64,000 nt of DNA from the NCBI GenBank assembly GCA_013400975.1, contig WBMZ01010241.1, positions 105,134 to 169,133 of the forward strand, written 5' to 3'. Below are positions 13,637 through 26,700 of the stretch, in pieces; positions within the stretch are counted from its first letter, which is position 1; every line of letters starts with the position of its first letter. The position numbers and the translations under genes are program-made. Source of the stretch: Atrichornis clamosus. Its lineage: Eukaryota; Chordata; Aves; Passeriformes; Menuridae. Below the pieces are notes generated by a model. It had not been told where the DNA came from. It made no database searches and saw nothing but the letters and a program-made list of their open reading frames with translations.

Positions 13637-14155
13637 TGTTGCCTCTAGAGTTACAAACAGGAGCTGAGGCGTTTTTATGAAGGCAGAGAAAAGCAAAAAA
13701 ACCCCTTTATTTTGTAAGTTTTCCTAGCATATTGCAGCCACGAGGGGAAAGCACTCTTCCCCCACTGGGCACACAACCCCCAGTGTACAAAATAAAGGAT
13801 AGGTTCAGGTAAGGAAAAGGGAAAAAATCCCTCTTCTCTCTGCACAACAAGTCTATATATTCTGGTCTAACAAATTGACATAGTTTACAGAGATTCTCCA
13901 ATTAAGGGATAGCACTCATAGCTCAAATCCGCGTGGCAACCTTCTATTGGATTTTTCTCTTCTCTCTAAACTTTCGGTTTTTAGCCAGCACAACGCGATA
14001 ACATGTTCTAACATGTTCTCAACTCTGGAATGCTAGGATGATAAGTGACTCTATTTTGTCTGGGATATAAGGTATTACTGGCTAGGGTTACAGTGAAAAA
14101 AGTTACAGGAATTCTAACATAAAACTAGGAAAAAAGCAAAAACACCCTGGCATCA
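13637..14155 (-). mobile_element. Probable solo LTR of an avian endogenous retrovirus
   Basis: The plus strand starts TG (13637) and ends CA (14155), giving about 519 bp with the usual LTR ends. Read on the minus strand it has a TATA-like AATATATAGA (13852-13861) and, about 140 bases on, AATAAA (13706-13711), followed by about 70 bases to the end. That is a normal U3-R-U5 layout. No coding remnant lies next to it. I see no convincing target-site duplication (tatac against atag), and the family is not identified. The call rests on architecture only. Confidence 0.45.
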
Positions 14156-17100
14156 ATAGATCGATGTTTTAAAAAAATTCTTTAAATATTTTTTCTTGAA
14201 TATAACTCTTCAGACATCCCACATGAAATAAGATAAGGAAATAGAAATGGGAGTCTGAGCACAGGAGCTCTTGGAAGGAAGGAACAGGCCTGTTGGGAAG
14301 GTCTAAAGATGGCTAAATGGCACATGAGTGAGCAAACAAATAGAAATGCAAATATGCAAGGGAGGCCATGTTTTCCTGTTGTGAATCTGAGGCAGAGAAA
14401 ATATTAATCAGACACATCCCTATAATAATTTCTTGTGTAACTGCATCCATTTGGACAAACAAACAAAAACGCACCAGCATGAAACCTGCAGAGATTTAAG
14501 TCAGCCTTTGCCTCCCATCTCTAAGTGCTTAAAGAAAAGTACACACACAAAGATGGAATGTGTAATCATCTGGTGAAAGGGTGGACCTAGCCTGTGAGAA
14601 AGTAAAAGGCAATAGGAATATGCCTGGAAAAAGGGGCAGCCAAGTGACAGAGTGATAGAGAGAGAATCCATCAGAGGGACAAAGCAAAGTCAGTTGAAAC
14701 TCTGCATAAGCACAGGGTTTCTTGTGGGTATCATGAGATCTTTGTAGATGCTATTAAACATAATTGCATCAAAGAAATAACTTGAACCCATTATATATTT
14801 CTACTCCAAAATTTTACCAAGATATTCCCATCACAAAGAACAACAAGGAGGAAATTGTGTTGTTGTTTGGTTTCTTTTTTTACCATAGTCTGGGAAACTG
14901 ATTTAAATTGAAAAGAAAGTTCTAGCAAATATTGGACTTCTTGGCTAATTTGGTTTTGTTTTTTTTTCCTTCCCTTAAAAAGAAATAATCAAGATTTTGA
15001 AATGTCTGTGGAGTTTGACTCACAGACATGGAAATCAATCAGCACTACTCTATTGGCTTCAGAGAACAGTGGAGGAATTTAAATTATTTTGTTCTTAGTA
15101 CCTTGATTTTTTTTTCCTTCACATTTCATCTGATTCAAGAACATGGAACGGTTGTTAGGCCAATAGCTGTGTAGTTTTTCTGAAGCACCCAGCTTAGAGA
15201 TTGATTTGGCTTTCTTTTTAAAAAAGAACTACAATTAGTTATAATTAAAATTTATCTTATAATTTTGACACAGCATTAAAAAATCAAGGGAATGTCTTGC
15301 CATGTGGAAAGCCAGTAGGAGAGGTAGTAGCTCTTTTCATTTATAAACAAATATATGCAGAAGGGGAGAATATGAACACAAATTTCTTTACTTCAAAGGA
15401 TTTCTTGCCTAGCTGATATTTTTCTAAATTGGCTTATACTGTAGGGATCAATTAAAATATCATTGTTGATACACTGCTTCAGGAAATCTGCAAGCCTGGA
15501 CATGCATATCCATATTTCAGGAGGCAGTATGTACTCATATGATGTATTGAGAAAAAGATTAAATAAATGCAAAGTTTAGAAAATATTTTTCAGTATATTT
15601 GAATACATAAGCAAAAAGCAAGGGAAGGGCCACTTTGAACAGGACATTACAAGGATATGGTCTTATATGCTTCTTACATCTATGCATCCATCTCAGGTGC
15701 ATGAATTAAGGACCTTTGCTCCCACAAATGTAACAAAACCCCCAGAGGATGACAGAGCACTCACTTGCACTGCGGACTGTGCATATGAAACCAGGTTCCT
15801 CACTGATGGATATTATTTTACAATAAACACTGTTCCTGGATATTGCAGTGCTCCCTGATCTCGATACCATAACACTTAAAACAAGCTGCTATCCATTTCT
15901 GGATCCAATTAATCACAGATGAGCATCAGCTCTGTCTTGAAGCTCTATTATACCTTTTTCAGCAGCACAAGCAGTTCCTGGAAATACACTGGATTGTTAA
16001 ACAGAAATGCAGTTTTGAGCAGCTTTTAGAAGTCACATTTGAAAAACAGTTCTGCAGTGACTACTGGAATGAACCACAGCAAGAGATTGAGAAGTATCTA
16101 GTACTTTACAAGGCACATCTAGGAGCTAACAGATTAAATGTGAAGATAGGCAATGCAAAAACATCATCCTACATGGGATACCTTCACACTCTTGGGTTTT
16201 TATTTCTTTCGCTGCTGCTTGTTATTCAGCAAGTAAGATGCATTCTCTTGCAAGTGCTTTTAGACCTCTCTCTATACTGCCATACTAAGATATACTGGGG
16301 AAAGCAGAAATGTGCCTCCAGTCTAAAAGCATGAGGAGCAGCAACTTGTGGGTCACGGCAAAGATGGCAAATCATACAAGAAACAAGACAGCTGCAGTTG
16401 ACTATTCTGCATCACCACATTCCATGAAATGCCAGCCCAACCATGACTCACAGCAAAGAACGCAATCAGTGCCTCTAGTACAGGAATGCAACATTTCACC
16501 AGTGGCTATGTTACGTAAGTTGTGAAATCAAGGTAAGAACATTACCAAATTCATATTTGAAATATTACCCACCAAAAGCAGGAATAATTTTGCACCTGTG
16601 GTTCTGCAGGCATTACTTGATTTTCTTTATTTTTATTATTCTACTTTACTTTTAGCGTCACTAAACTATTCAAGTAAATTTAACCCATATATTGTGCAGG
16701 CTTTGGGAGAATCATCAAACTGAATGACCACTCAGAAGAAATAAAACCCACCTTAAAATTCTATAACTAATAGATTGTAAATGAATGAAAAATACATGCT
16801 TCAAACTTGCCATTACCTCGATCTGTAAAAAATGGCTGCACTTCTAAAGTTTTATTGGTAGAATTAGAGTTTAACACAACAGCAAACAATTACGTACTGC
16901 AAAAGACGTATATCCTTTTTTTTCTTTTTGTGGTCAATTTGCTTTTTCAGCCCCAGTATCTTCATCATTGCTGTTTGATGAATCAGCTTTCCTGTTAATT
17001 AGAGGTGCAGACCCATCATCTAATGAAAACAGTCTGCATTTTATGATCCCCTAGACTGTAGTTCTGCATATTAAAATAGAATTGCAATCTCAGTGAAAGA

Positions 17101-17740
17101 AATAAAATCAGATCTAGCATCTGTGGTTTGAACAGAACAGATAAAAATGCTACTCATTTAATTTTAGCAGTATTTTTTAATGTTAGTATAAAAAGAGGCC
17201 CTCGATGTAATTAAAAAATGCCTATAAATTAGAAATAAATTGGTAGAAAACAGCACAATTGTTCAGTACATCGAGTGGCTTCATTAAACATACAAATTTG
17301 ATAGCCAAGAGTTTCATATCCTATTCAAAAGTAACAGAATTACTATTATACCACTTATTACATCCTCTTTTCATCTGTGCAATAAAAGTAGATCTAATGT
17401 GAATGGACTTATCTCATTAATCTTTTTAGGTTTCTTAACACTTTTCAATTAAAAAAAAGAAAAAAAAAAGATTTTGCTTAGCATGCCTCAACAGCACCTT
17501 AGTTTTCTTAAAGGTACTACACATGAAAGGAATCAACACAGCCTGCTAGGATGTACTGAAAATGATAGGATTTTAGGAGACCACTAAATCTTATTTAATT
17601 CTGTTCACTGATATCACCTTTAACACCGTGATATAGGAACATGAATACTTAAGACTAGTGCTAAGGCAAATCTGCCTTACAAAGGTATGCATGCATACAG
17701 TCTACTGCATTTGCACTATATTACTTTTTGTCTGGAGTGA
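14156..17740. other. Intergenic, AT-rich; nothing identified
   Basis: Short unrecognised frames only (up to 71 codons). No repeat was classified. An A-rich run lies at about 17451-17470. Confidence 0.65.
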
Positions 17741-17747
17741 CTTTTGT

Positions 17748-17775
17748 CCCTTCCCTTCCCTTCCCTTCCCTCCCC
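17748..17775 (+). repeat. (TTCCC)n short tandem array, left of the assembly gap
   Basis: A short run of tccct units, slightly impure at the right end. It is preceded by 'cttttg', the same lead-in that precedes the array on the other side of the gap. Confidence 0.9.
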
Positions 17776-17853
17776 TTACCCTCTTATTTCTCAAGAGAAA
17801 TAAGCCATAACTCATGTAACCACCTCAATTACCTTGAGACAACTTTAATCAAC

Positions 17854-17954
17854 NNNNNNNNNNNNNNNNNNNNNNNNNNNNNNNNNNNNNNNNNNNNNNN
17901 NNNNNNNNNNNNNNNNNNNNNNNNNNNNNNNNNNNNNNNNNNNNNNNNNNNNNN
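17854..17954. other. Assembly gap (run of about 101 N)
   Basis: The run of N is unresolved sequence. Translations across it are meaningless. It lies next to a low-complexity array, a common cause of such gaps. Confidence 1.
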
Positions 17955-18040
17955 CTTTTGTCCCTTCCCTTCCCTTCCCTTCCCTTCCCTTCCCTTCCCT
18001 TCCCTTCCCTTCCCTTCCCTTCCCTTCCCTTCCCTTCCCC
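17955..18040 (+). repeat. (TTCCC)n array, about 16 units, right of the gap
   Basis: After a 6-base lead-in the sequence is a nearly perfect 5-bp repeat from 17961 to 18040. The minus strand is (GGGAA)n, with many GGG runs separated by two bases, so it can in principle form G-quadruplexes. Lys/Gly/Arg/Glu- or Pro/Ser/Leu-repeat translations here are artefacts. Confidence 0.97.
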
Positions 18041-20289
18041 TGTGTATGTGCTTTCTCCTGCTGCTGAACTCAACTCTAGAAAGGACAAACGATGTCACTG
18101 TTGGTTTGTTGTCACACTTGATTTTTGCTAATAGTATTTTCCAATATAAGTGTTTCCATAAAAAGCCTGGGAATTTAGCAATGAAAGAGTAAGAAAATGA
18201 TGCCACAAAGCATTAGAACCAATCTTGCTTTTTAATTTTTTTGTTTCCTTTAATTACTCATCTTTTTAAGAATAGCTACATAGCAAGAGTGGTATTTTCT
18301 GTAACAATACTCAGTGTTGCAAGAAACAGAGGAAGCTCAAGCCAAAAATGCTAAACTTTGTCTACAGCACAGCCAAAATACATGTAAGAAGGCCCATATT
18401 CTAATTGAGTATGAGTTAAGAAGTATATAAACTTATTAATGGAAACTTTGAGTGCTCAAAAACTTCAAATTCATATTAACTATTCATTGTTACACACTCA
18501 AGCATATTTAGCCATAAAAACAAAATAACAGAAACAATAATAATAAAAAAAGCTAAAAGCAAGAGCAAAGCATAACTTTAGACATAACTTTAGTGAACTA
18601 TATGGTTTTGCACCACTTAAATGTATTTCTACTTCACTGATTCATTTTTCTGTTGCTCCCTTCTATCACAATGCATGATATTCAGCTTCTTCTGTTATAT
18701 TTGCAGTGATATTCCTTGTTAATCCAATGCTAGAGCTAAATTGATGATCCTTGAGGCACCTTTCAACCTGGTATTCTATGAATCTATAATAAAAGTAACT
18801 GTAATAAATTTGTTACGATATTAAAGGCTTTGTGATGTGGTGACAGTCTGTCCTGCAAGACGTGGGAGGCCATGAAGTGTGCCACAGTGCAGAAATCTGT
18901 AGATTTAGTCAGTTCAATTAGGTGTATGATTTCAGAATAGGAACTTCTAATTAAATATGAACGATTAATTAATCTCTGAAAGGAAGAATTGGAGGACTGA
19001 AAAAATCTAAAGCTATAATTATAGATAGATGGACACATTTAAAGCATGCTGCTTCATATTTCAACCTGTATTCAAAGTTCACCAAGTCTTGAGTAGTTTT
19101 TTAGCTCAGGAAAACTAAGGAGTAGCTCAAATCAGCCTTACTCTACAGCTGTCCACATTTCCTTTCTGTCCTTACCTCTCTTCACTTTTCAGTGTACGTG
19201 TCCACTCTTGATTATGCTCTTGAAGAAGCTAGGCGGTGAAATACTGGCATTAATGTGACATTTGCTGATCCATCATTGCTAAGTTCTGGTATCTTTATAA
19301 TGAAAATTGAGCTGACATGTACAGAGAGCCAACCTAGTTAAATAATCTCCCCCAACATTGCTCAGCCAGACTACAGCACATACCACAGACACACTCCTAT
19401 CCATTTCTACTAGAAGCAGGAGAAAGACTGGGAGGCACAGTACTCTACAAGGACATTGCTCATCTCAGGGAAGAACAGCACCATTATCTCCTGTACCACA
19501 GGGTTACCTGGGAGCTCCAGCCATGGAGGAGGGTTAGTGGCAGGCTCCGGCTCAACTAAATCCCAAGATTAAATTCTGTAGATCTCTTGGGTGTACAAAA
19601 GCTGGGGGAAAATTTTCCTCCATGAGGAAATGATTAATTTAATATGGCTTATGAGAAGGCAGGAAAGTTTCAGGAATAAAAATCTGAGGAAGTCAGTACA
19701 AAGTATTAGGTTAGAAAAGATATTTGAGTAGGAAGCGGGTCACAACTAAAGCAGTTTAGTTGTCACTTAGCGTCAGTTAGCAGCACTGGTTTCTGCTTTT
19801 TTGGATACAAAACCCCAAAATGTTAACATAAGCTGTGGTAGTTTTCCTATAAGTGATGGGATGTCTCTTACCTGGACACAAGAATGGGAATAAATATCAC
19901 CTTTTCAGGATAAACATCTCCAACATCTCCTTTTCAGCACAATACCAAAAGTAAAGTTTGATTTGTGCAGTGAACACCTCCTCAAGAAATTGTACAAAGT
20001 AACGCCTCCAAAGCTTCTCAGATTTAATAAAACCTATTATATAATAAGGAACAAGATCAATCCAGAGAAGCTACAAAACCCCAGCATTAATTGCTGAAAG
20101 TGTCAGTCGGTGATCCTAACCAGTCAATACCAGGCACTACTAAACCCTGCCAACTTTGAAATTAGCTGCTGCTGTGCATGTTATGAGACTGCACTGCGCC
20201 TGAGCTTGGTGTTGCATATCAACTGACCGTATTGGTACCTGAACACTTCCCATCGTCTGACAGAAGAGGTCTGTTCCTGCCCTTGGGTC
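18041..20289. other. Intergenic; only a CR1 scrap identified
   Basis: Apart from the CR1 end at 18725-18795 nothing is recognised. A GC-richer patch lies at about 19360-19560. Confidence 0.65.
18725..18795 (+). repeat. CR1 3' terminal scrap
   Basis: 'gatccttgaggcacctttcaacctggtattctatgaatctat' matches the very end of avian CR1 (the '...gaggtcccttccaacc...' motif plus ATTCTATGA-type octamers), here with a few substitutions. Only about 70 bases are recognisable. Confidence 0.7.
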
Positions 20290-20590
20290 ACAGATATCCC
20301 ACGCAGTGCTACAGGCTGGGGGAAGAGTGGCTGGAAAGTTGCCCAGCGGAAAAGGACCAAGGGGTGCTGATCAACATCACATGAGCCAGGAGTGTGCCCA
20401 GGTGGCCAAGAAGGATTTTACAGAATAGAATCCAGCCTTGTATCAGCAATAGTGTGATCAGCAGGACCACGGAAGTGGTCATTCCACTGTTCTCAGTCCT
20501 GGTGAGGCTGCATCTTGAATCCTGTGTTCAGTTTTGGGCCCTCACTTCAAGAAAGGATTTGAGGCATTGGAAACTATTTTAGTAAGCACA
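20290..20590 (+). repeat. CR1-type LINE fragment, ORF2 3' half
   Basis: Contiguous CR1 motifs on the plus strand: 'acaggctgggggaagagtgg', 'ctggaaagttgcccagcgga', 'aggaccaaggggtgctgatc', 'gtgtgcccaggtggccaaga', 'cttgtatcagcaatagtgtg', 'cctgtgttcagttttgggcc'. Both ends are truncated and the frame is broken. The short frame at 20394-20582 belongs to it. Confidence 0.88.
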
Positions 20591-22689
20591 CAAGCGCAAC
20601 AAAAGTTTTTTCCATACAAAAAAAATTAAAGTGCTGCTGTCTATGTAGATGATCTGTGGATAATTTAAACCCAGAGGGTTTTGTCTTCATAGCCTTCTTC
20701 AGGGATCCCTAACTTCCTCTCCTGTCTTGTCCTTTTGATTCTATTGCCCAGACCTCCCACATGTTCCTGATTTTGAGGTAGTTATCTGAGGCCAAAGGCT
20801 TTATACATTAAAATATTATTTCTTTGAATATATTTTCTTTCACCATGCTCACACTCATATCCAACATAGTGCCTCATGCAAATTTTGCAGACTGAGGAGC
20901 ATGTCACCTTCTTCATAAAGATCTTTGTATTGAGCTGTTTTAGAGTACAGTGATGAGAAAGAATACAGTTTTCCATCAAGTTTTTAACTTCATGATAGGA
21001 AATTGTTAAAATATTTTCTTCTCCAGGGCAAAATCCTACCTGTATAAAGTTTTCCAGTGCTACTCCAATATGAAGAACAAATGTTTTGACTGCTAGCATG
21101 ATATTCAGACTTAGACTAGTGGAATACTATTGCATGGTGTAATGACAATTTAACTGGCCTTTCGCAAAGCAGTCTTAGAAGATCATTTGTGCAGAGAGAA
21201 GTTCTTGGTGAATATTTCACATCATTGTGCTACAATACTGCAATGGCTCTCCTTTCAGTAAAACAGTCTCACAGGAACCTGTATTTTGACTACTGCTCAG
21301 GATTTTGCACTGGAGAAACAAAAGTACATCCAAAGAACTCTGAAAGGCAGTCTTACACTGCAATATAGTGAATGACTTCTCAAAGTGTAAAATGTTATTT
21401 TGTTCTTGTACTTTCATTTTAGAAGTCAAAAGACTTTGCACGAGTAAAACTAAAATAAAATCCACATCCTGTAGGCATAAACAGAGGCAGTTCTCTTCAC
21501 CTAGGGAGAGAAGTTTCAGTCTTTACTTGAACTTGGTCAGAAAGACAGTTTCAGACAAAGATTTTTAAAGGCCAATAGTAACCTTACATCTTCTATTCTG
21601 ACCTCAAGTACAAGCAAGCATAGGAATGTATGCAGACACACACAGGTACACACACAACTTAAACTTTCATATATTACTTCAGCTGTTTTCCAAATGTGGC
21701 TGGCTATAACAAAGACTAAGAAACCTCATCTACATGCCCAGGCTATCTATAAATCTTGTATAGTGCTTTATCACTCTTCCCTTATATATAAGTGCACTGT
21801 TCATATGTACATACTTATTTCCAACAAAACTCTCCAGAATATCGCTGTCTGAAATATGCATGTCTGTTAACTGATTCACAATTTCCTGGATCTCAAAATC
21901 TTGGTTATTCACCTCCTTTTTATGAAAGTATGGAAAGAAACTTGTGCTTCTTTCTAACAATCCAGATTATTTTTCAATGTCAGTTTCTGTCCAGAATCAG
22001 GACCTCTCCCAAAAACTTTCAGTCTAGTTGTTTCAAGAATGTGAGCCTCAAGAACTTTCACTCTTGCTCAGTGCTGATGTGGGCTGGTACTGGCCCTGGT
22101 GCATAATCCACACCTGTTGTACCAAACCATCAGGTTTTAGGAACCATAAGAAGAAGATGAAGCAGAATAAGGGTTTTATTTTTTCTTCATTCCCCTAGAG
22201 TTTTTTGAAATATAAATTTCTTATACTTTTTTAAGGCTCAGTGGGGATTTTCTTTCCTTTTTTTTTTTTTTTTCTTTTTAATCAGTGGACTCAACCAATC
22301 TGAAATTTCTGTCCACTTAAGAAAATAGAAAGATATGCCGACATATCTTAAGAAAGAACAGTACGGCCATGCACAAACAATACAGTTTTCTGGCAGCTCC
22401 AGGCAATTTCTTGATGCAAGTGATCAATCAACAGACCAGAGGTGATGCTTTGTTGGACTGACAAACAAGAAAGAAGTGGTGGAATGTATGAAGATCAAGA
22501 GCAGCTTTGGCTGGAGCTACCATGAGACTGTGAAGTTTAAGGCTCTAAAAGAATTTAACAATACAGTATTACAACTTCAGTCTTCAAAATTGATAATTTT
22601 TGTCTTTTCAAGGTTTTCCACTTTCTACTGGAGCCTGAACAAAGGTAGCTATACCCAGAGGAGAGAGGATTGAGGTAGGGAGAACTTAA
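20591..22689. other. Intergenic; poly(T) run only
   Basis: Frames of up to 105 codons (20782-21099 minus, 21792-22106 plus) are unrecognised and have no coding context. Confidence 0.65.
22258..22273 (+). repeat. Poly(T) run of 16
   Basis: An uninterrupted homopolymer within a T-rich stretch of about 60 bases. Confidence 0.98.
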
Positions 22690-23716
22690 GCCAGTTAACT
22701 TACAAAAGCCTTTGCAACCAGAGAGGAAAAAAGCAAACATTTCACCCATCTTAAAGAAAATTTAAAAGATGGAGCAAGGCAACTTGTTACAGGCCATTGC
22801 CCTCAACATGATCCTGCAAGGGGAAAGAGCAAGTTCTCTTAGAAGACACATCAAGGGCAAGGAGATAATGGGTTTACCCAGGGCAAATCCTGCCCAACCT
22901 CTCTGGTTGCTTTGTAGGATGAGGTAAGCAGCACAAGGAGAGGGCAGTGGGTGATGTATACATTGATTTGAACAAAAATTTTAATACAGCATCCTGTAGT
23001 TTCCTTTTCAACAGTTTGTAGTTTCCTTCTCACCACTTCTCTTCCGGATATGGGGATGGGTAAGTGGATAGTAAACTAGGTGGAAAATTGTCTCAAGTGG
23101 TGGGCTACTCAACCACTACAGCAAGTGGCTGCTACCACTGACACAAACAGAAGCCCTGCAGAAATGGCCTGAGGGGCAGCAGGTTGCCAGAAGGCAGCAC
23201 TGCTCCTGGGCAGCAAAGCCGCTCCTGCCTCACACCCAGGTTTGTACCAGCAGAGGGACAGCGCAGTGACAGGCACTGATCCTGCCCTGTCGCTTGGCAC
23301 CAGTGAGGCTGCAGCCAGGAGTGCAGGATCCAGGCCTGGAGCCTTGGATGGATGAAGGGAATTGCAGGGTGCTGGGCTGGTTGATCCTGGGGAAGAGGAG
23401 GGTAAAAAGAGACCTCATGGCTTTCTGACACTGCCTGATGGGAAAAGACAGAGCAGGTGCTTGGTGAAGGGGAGGAGCATCAGTATCAAAATTTGGAACA
23501 TAAGGAAAGTGTGAAAGAGCAAAAAAAAGTACCATGACAGCAGTTAAATATTGGAGCAAGTTGTCCAGAGAGGTTGTAGGGTGTCCCATACTGGAAACGT
23601 TCAAGACTTATCCAGACAAGTCCCTGAATGAGTCCTGTTTTGAGCAGGGTGTTGGAGTAGGTGACCTCCAGAGGTCCCTGTTGCCCTGAATTGTTTTAGG
23701 TGATTCAGTGATTTTA
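22690..23716 (+). repeat. CR1-type LINE, 5'-truncated copy from the RT region to the 3' end
   Basis: The order follows CR1: an RT-side segment with 'gggcaaatcctgcccaacct' (22880), a degenerate middle, 'ctggttgatcctggggaaga' (23378), 'agcaagttgtccagagaggt' (23553), 'gtgtcccatactggaaacgt', and 'aggtgacctccagaggtccc' (23658) with a decayed tail near 23705-23716. Many indels are present and no intact frame survives. Frames at 23109-23604 on the other strand are shadows. Confidence 0.8.
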
Positions 23717-26700
23717 AATACTTTGGTTACATATGCATTCAGACAGAAAGCACATTTAAAGGTTTCCCTGCGATACCCTTACTGTTTTGTTAAATTTATT
23801 ACAGCTCATGGTGTTCATGGTTTTACAAGGAAGATCTAATTTACACCTGCTAAGTTTCTTCAGAACATGTCACGGGCTTGTCTTGTAATCATACGTATAG
23901 AAATCTTCATAATTTAAACTAAAAGGTTTTTTCAATAGTATGATTCCTTCATCAATTAGACCTCAAGCTGCTTCCTTGGCATGCTGTGTGTCATCTGGAC
24001 TGTACAATCCATGTATTCTGTCCTTTGCTGCAAACTATTGACCCACTAGGAGAATTCTTTTTTATTTTTTTCTTTCAATGAGGAAAGAGATTAAGAGATC
24101 AATCAATGCCATGCATACGTGTCTGAAAAAAAAAAAGGGAATGTTTTGGCACAATGGCACATTCATAGCCACATTATGCAAATAACTACAATGTAGCAAC
24201 TGCTGTGGGAGATTACTTTTCTACTGTAATATAATAAAAAATTACCCTATGGGATATAGTCCCAAAGCTAGGAACTTAATGTTAAACTGACTTTGAATGT
24301 AACACTCTTTTGAATTTTCAGGTTCAATTTTTGCTGTGTTCTTGTTTTGGTTTGTGGGATTTTAGTTGTCTTTTTTTTTTTAATCTTTATATAATATTTA
24401 GGGCTTAAAAATAATCAGAAATTGCTTCCTAACAGAACTATAGTGTGCGACAGTTCTTATTCACAAATTAAAATGACAAATTTGTAACATTTTTGTTACT
24501 CAAAATCATGTCCATGCTAATTTGTTGTGGAAATTGTTGTGAAAATCAAAAGTGGGAGACATGGATGGCTTGTTCACCATGATGATTTAAAAATATGATA
24601 CCTCTTTTTCCCACTCAAATAGCCCAGATGGGAGAGGGTGGCAGCACCATTTCCTTCAAAACCACTTATCTATAAAGTGCTGAGTTTACAGATATTTTAA
24701 AATGCTACCATGTGAATAATATTCCTGTGTACATATTCTTAGTTTACGGGCACTTGCCATATGGCGTTCCTGCAGTTCAGTTTCTTTTTTAAAAAAATGT
24801 ACAGTGTACATGTTTGTGTCAATCTCTCCCCATTGAATTCTGCTCATAATTAATCTCTCAATTCACGTAATCACATCTTCTGGATATCATCCTAGTGAAG
24901 GAAGTGAGTTCTCAGGGGTATAGCATCTTTTCTCTGTCCATATTCAAGAATGTTAATATGATTCTCTGAGTTCTTAGCAGAGAAACTGAGGATTTACAGC
25001 ACTCCATCTCGCTCTACTGAGGGGTTCTTCTTCTCCAAGGCTTTGAAGAGCTAACCTTGCAAAGAATTGTTACTTTAATGTACTCCCTTTTAGAAGAGAC
25101 CTTACCTGTTTTCTCAGCCTGATGCAGATACTATTAAAAGGAGTTTCCATGGATACTGACATCAGTAGGAAATGAAAGATGGCTGTCCTCCTTTCTGACC
25201 CACAGGAGTTCCTCACTGTTGCTATGGGAAAGCTTACAGATGTCACTTGTATTGTTTTGCATAATCTGATTTAAAATCTACAGTCTGAGCAAACAAATTC
25301 TTTAGGGATGGGTAAATACTTCTGGATAGAAAAGTGAAAAGTAAAAAGTTGTGATTGATATGATCTTAGAAGTTTTCTCAAACTTTAGGATTATTTGGAG
25401 AATGAATGGATTATATCACTAAACACATTTTGCTATGAATTTCTTTTGGAGCCATAAGAAGACTGTTCATAAGAGAATGAATCTCAGCACCTTTTGAAGT
25501 TATCTTATAGTAATTACCTATGAATTTGAAATGAAACATCATCATTTTACACCAGCTATCCCATACATATAAAAGTAATATGCAAGATATAAATCAGTAA
25601 AAAATTACATTTTGGATTTTTTTCATTGTGCACCTGGATCAAAGATCATGTATAAGGAAGTACCTCAGCTCATTCATCTGAGCAGTAGGTGAGCCTGGTT
25701 ACAAACCCAACTTAAATATTAATGATAAAAGGATACAAGTATTTTAACAACTTAATATCAAATACTCATGTTTGATGCTACATAGCCTTTATTTTATTCA
25801 TTTTATTCTTTGACCAAGAAGGTTTTCAGAAATGTTCCTGCATTTAATAAAATGTTTTCTTAAAAAAAATTAAATACCTTTCTCACTTTTTCCAATACAC
25901 ACCCAAAAAATAAAACAACCGGCTCCCCTTGAGATCCACAAACATTTCAAGTGGCATAGATGGGACTTCTCCAGCAGTTAAGACTTACTGCTTGTGTCCC
26001 AACACTTGGATATGGGTATAGGAGATTCTGGCAAAAAGAAGGCATTGAAAATTGGTAGAAGAAGTAACTAGAGAGGAATACTGGTCAAAGAAAGGCTCTG
26101 ACCTCCCCAGTAAGGCATTATTTTTCAATTTTATGTCACCTTGGTTAGTCTGTTTGCTTGAATCTTCTGTGTGTATGTTTTATTGTTTTATTTCCCATCC
26201 TGGTCAAAAAGGGCACATTTGTTGTTTAGTAAGCAGAATTAGGCTGGCTGCAGTTTACATAGTCAATAGCAGTCAAACACTAAGGTCAGTGTCTATCACA
26301 TCTTGGAAAAATTGGGGTTAGAGCAGGTGAAATTATCATTCAATTTTGGTTTTATGGCTCTAATAGAAAGCCACAGAGTACCTGACCCCTGCTGCCACTC
26401 ATGTCTTCCTCTAATAGCAATATATGACCTTTGACACTCGATTAAAACAGGAAATAAGGCAAAGTAGGGGTCAGTACGCATGTTTGGCCAGTCTGAGCTT
26501 TTGGAACAAAAGGTTCTAAAAGGCTTTCAAAGAAGGAGGAAGGGGACAAGAGGGCAGGGCAGGAGGACAGAGAAAAGGACGAAGGAGAAGGGAAAACAAA
26601 GCAGTAAGGAAGGAAGGAAGGGGTAAAGGGACAGGAGTAAGAAAAGAAAGCCCTTCTGGGTCTGCATTTTGGATGACAAGTGCATTAAAGCATCCTGCTG

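Noticed and set aside
17728..18206. Open frames rich in Lys-Gly-Arg-Glu or Pro-Ser-Leu repeats across the gap region
   Set aside because: They are translations of the (TTCCC)n array and of N bases.
20782..21099. 105-codon minus-strand frame with several Cys and His
   Set aside because: The Cys/His spacing fits no zinc-finger pattern I know, the flanks are AT-rich desert and there is no start or polyadenylation context.
23109..23604. Minus-strand frames of up to 124 codons
   Set aside because: They are antisense shadows of a plus-strand CR1 copy.
24795..24820. Near-palindrome atgtacagtgtacat as a steroid-receptor site
   Set aside because: The centre is not symmetric and half-site agreement is weak. 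Such matches are expected by chance in 64 kb.
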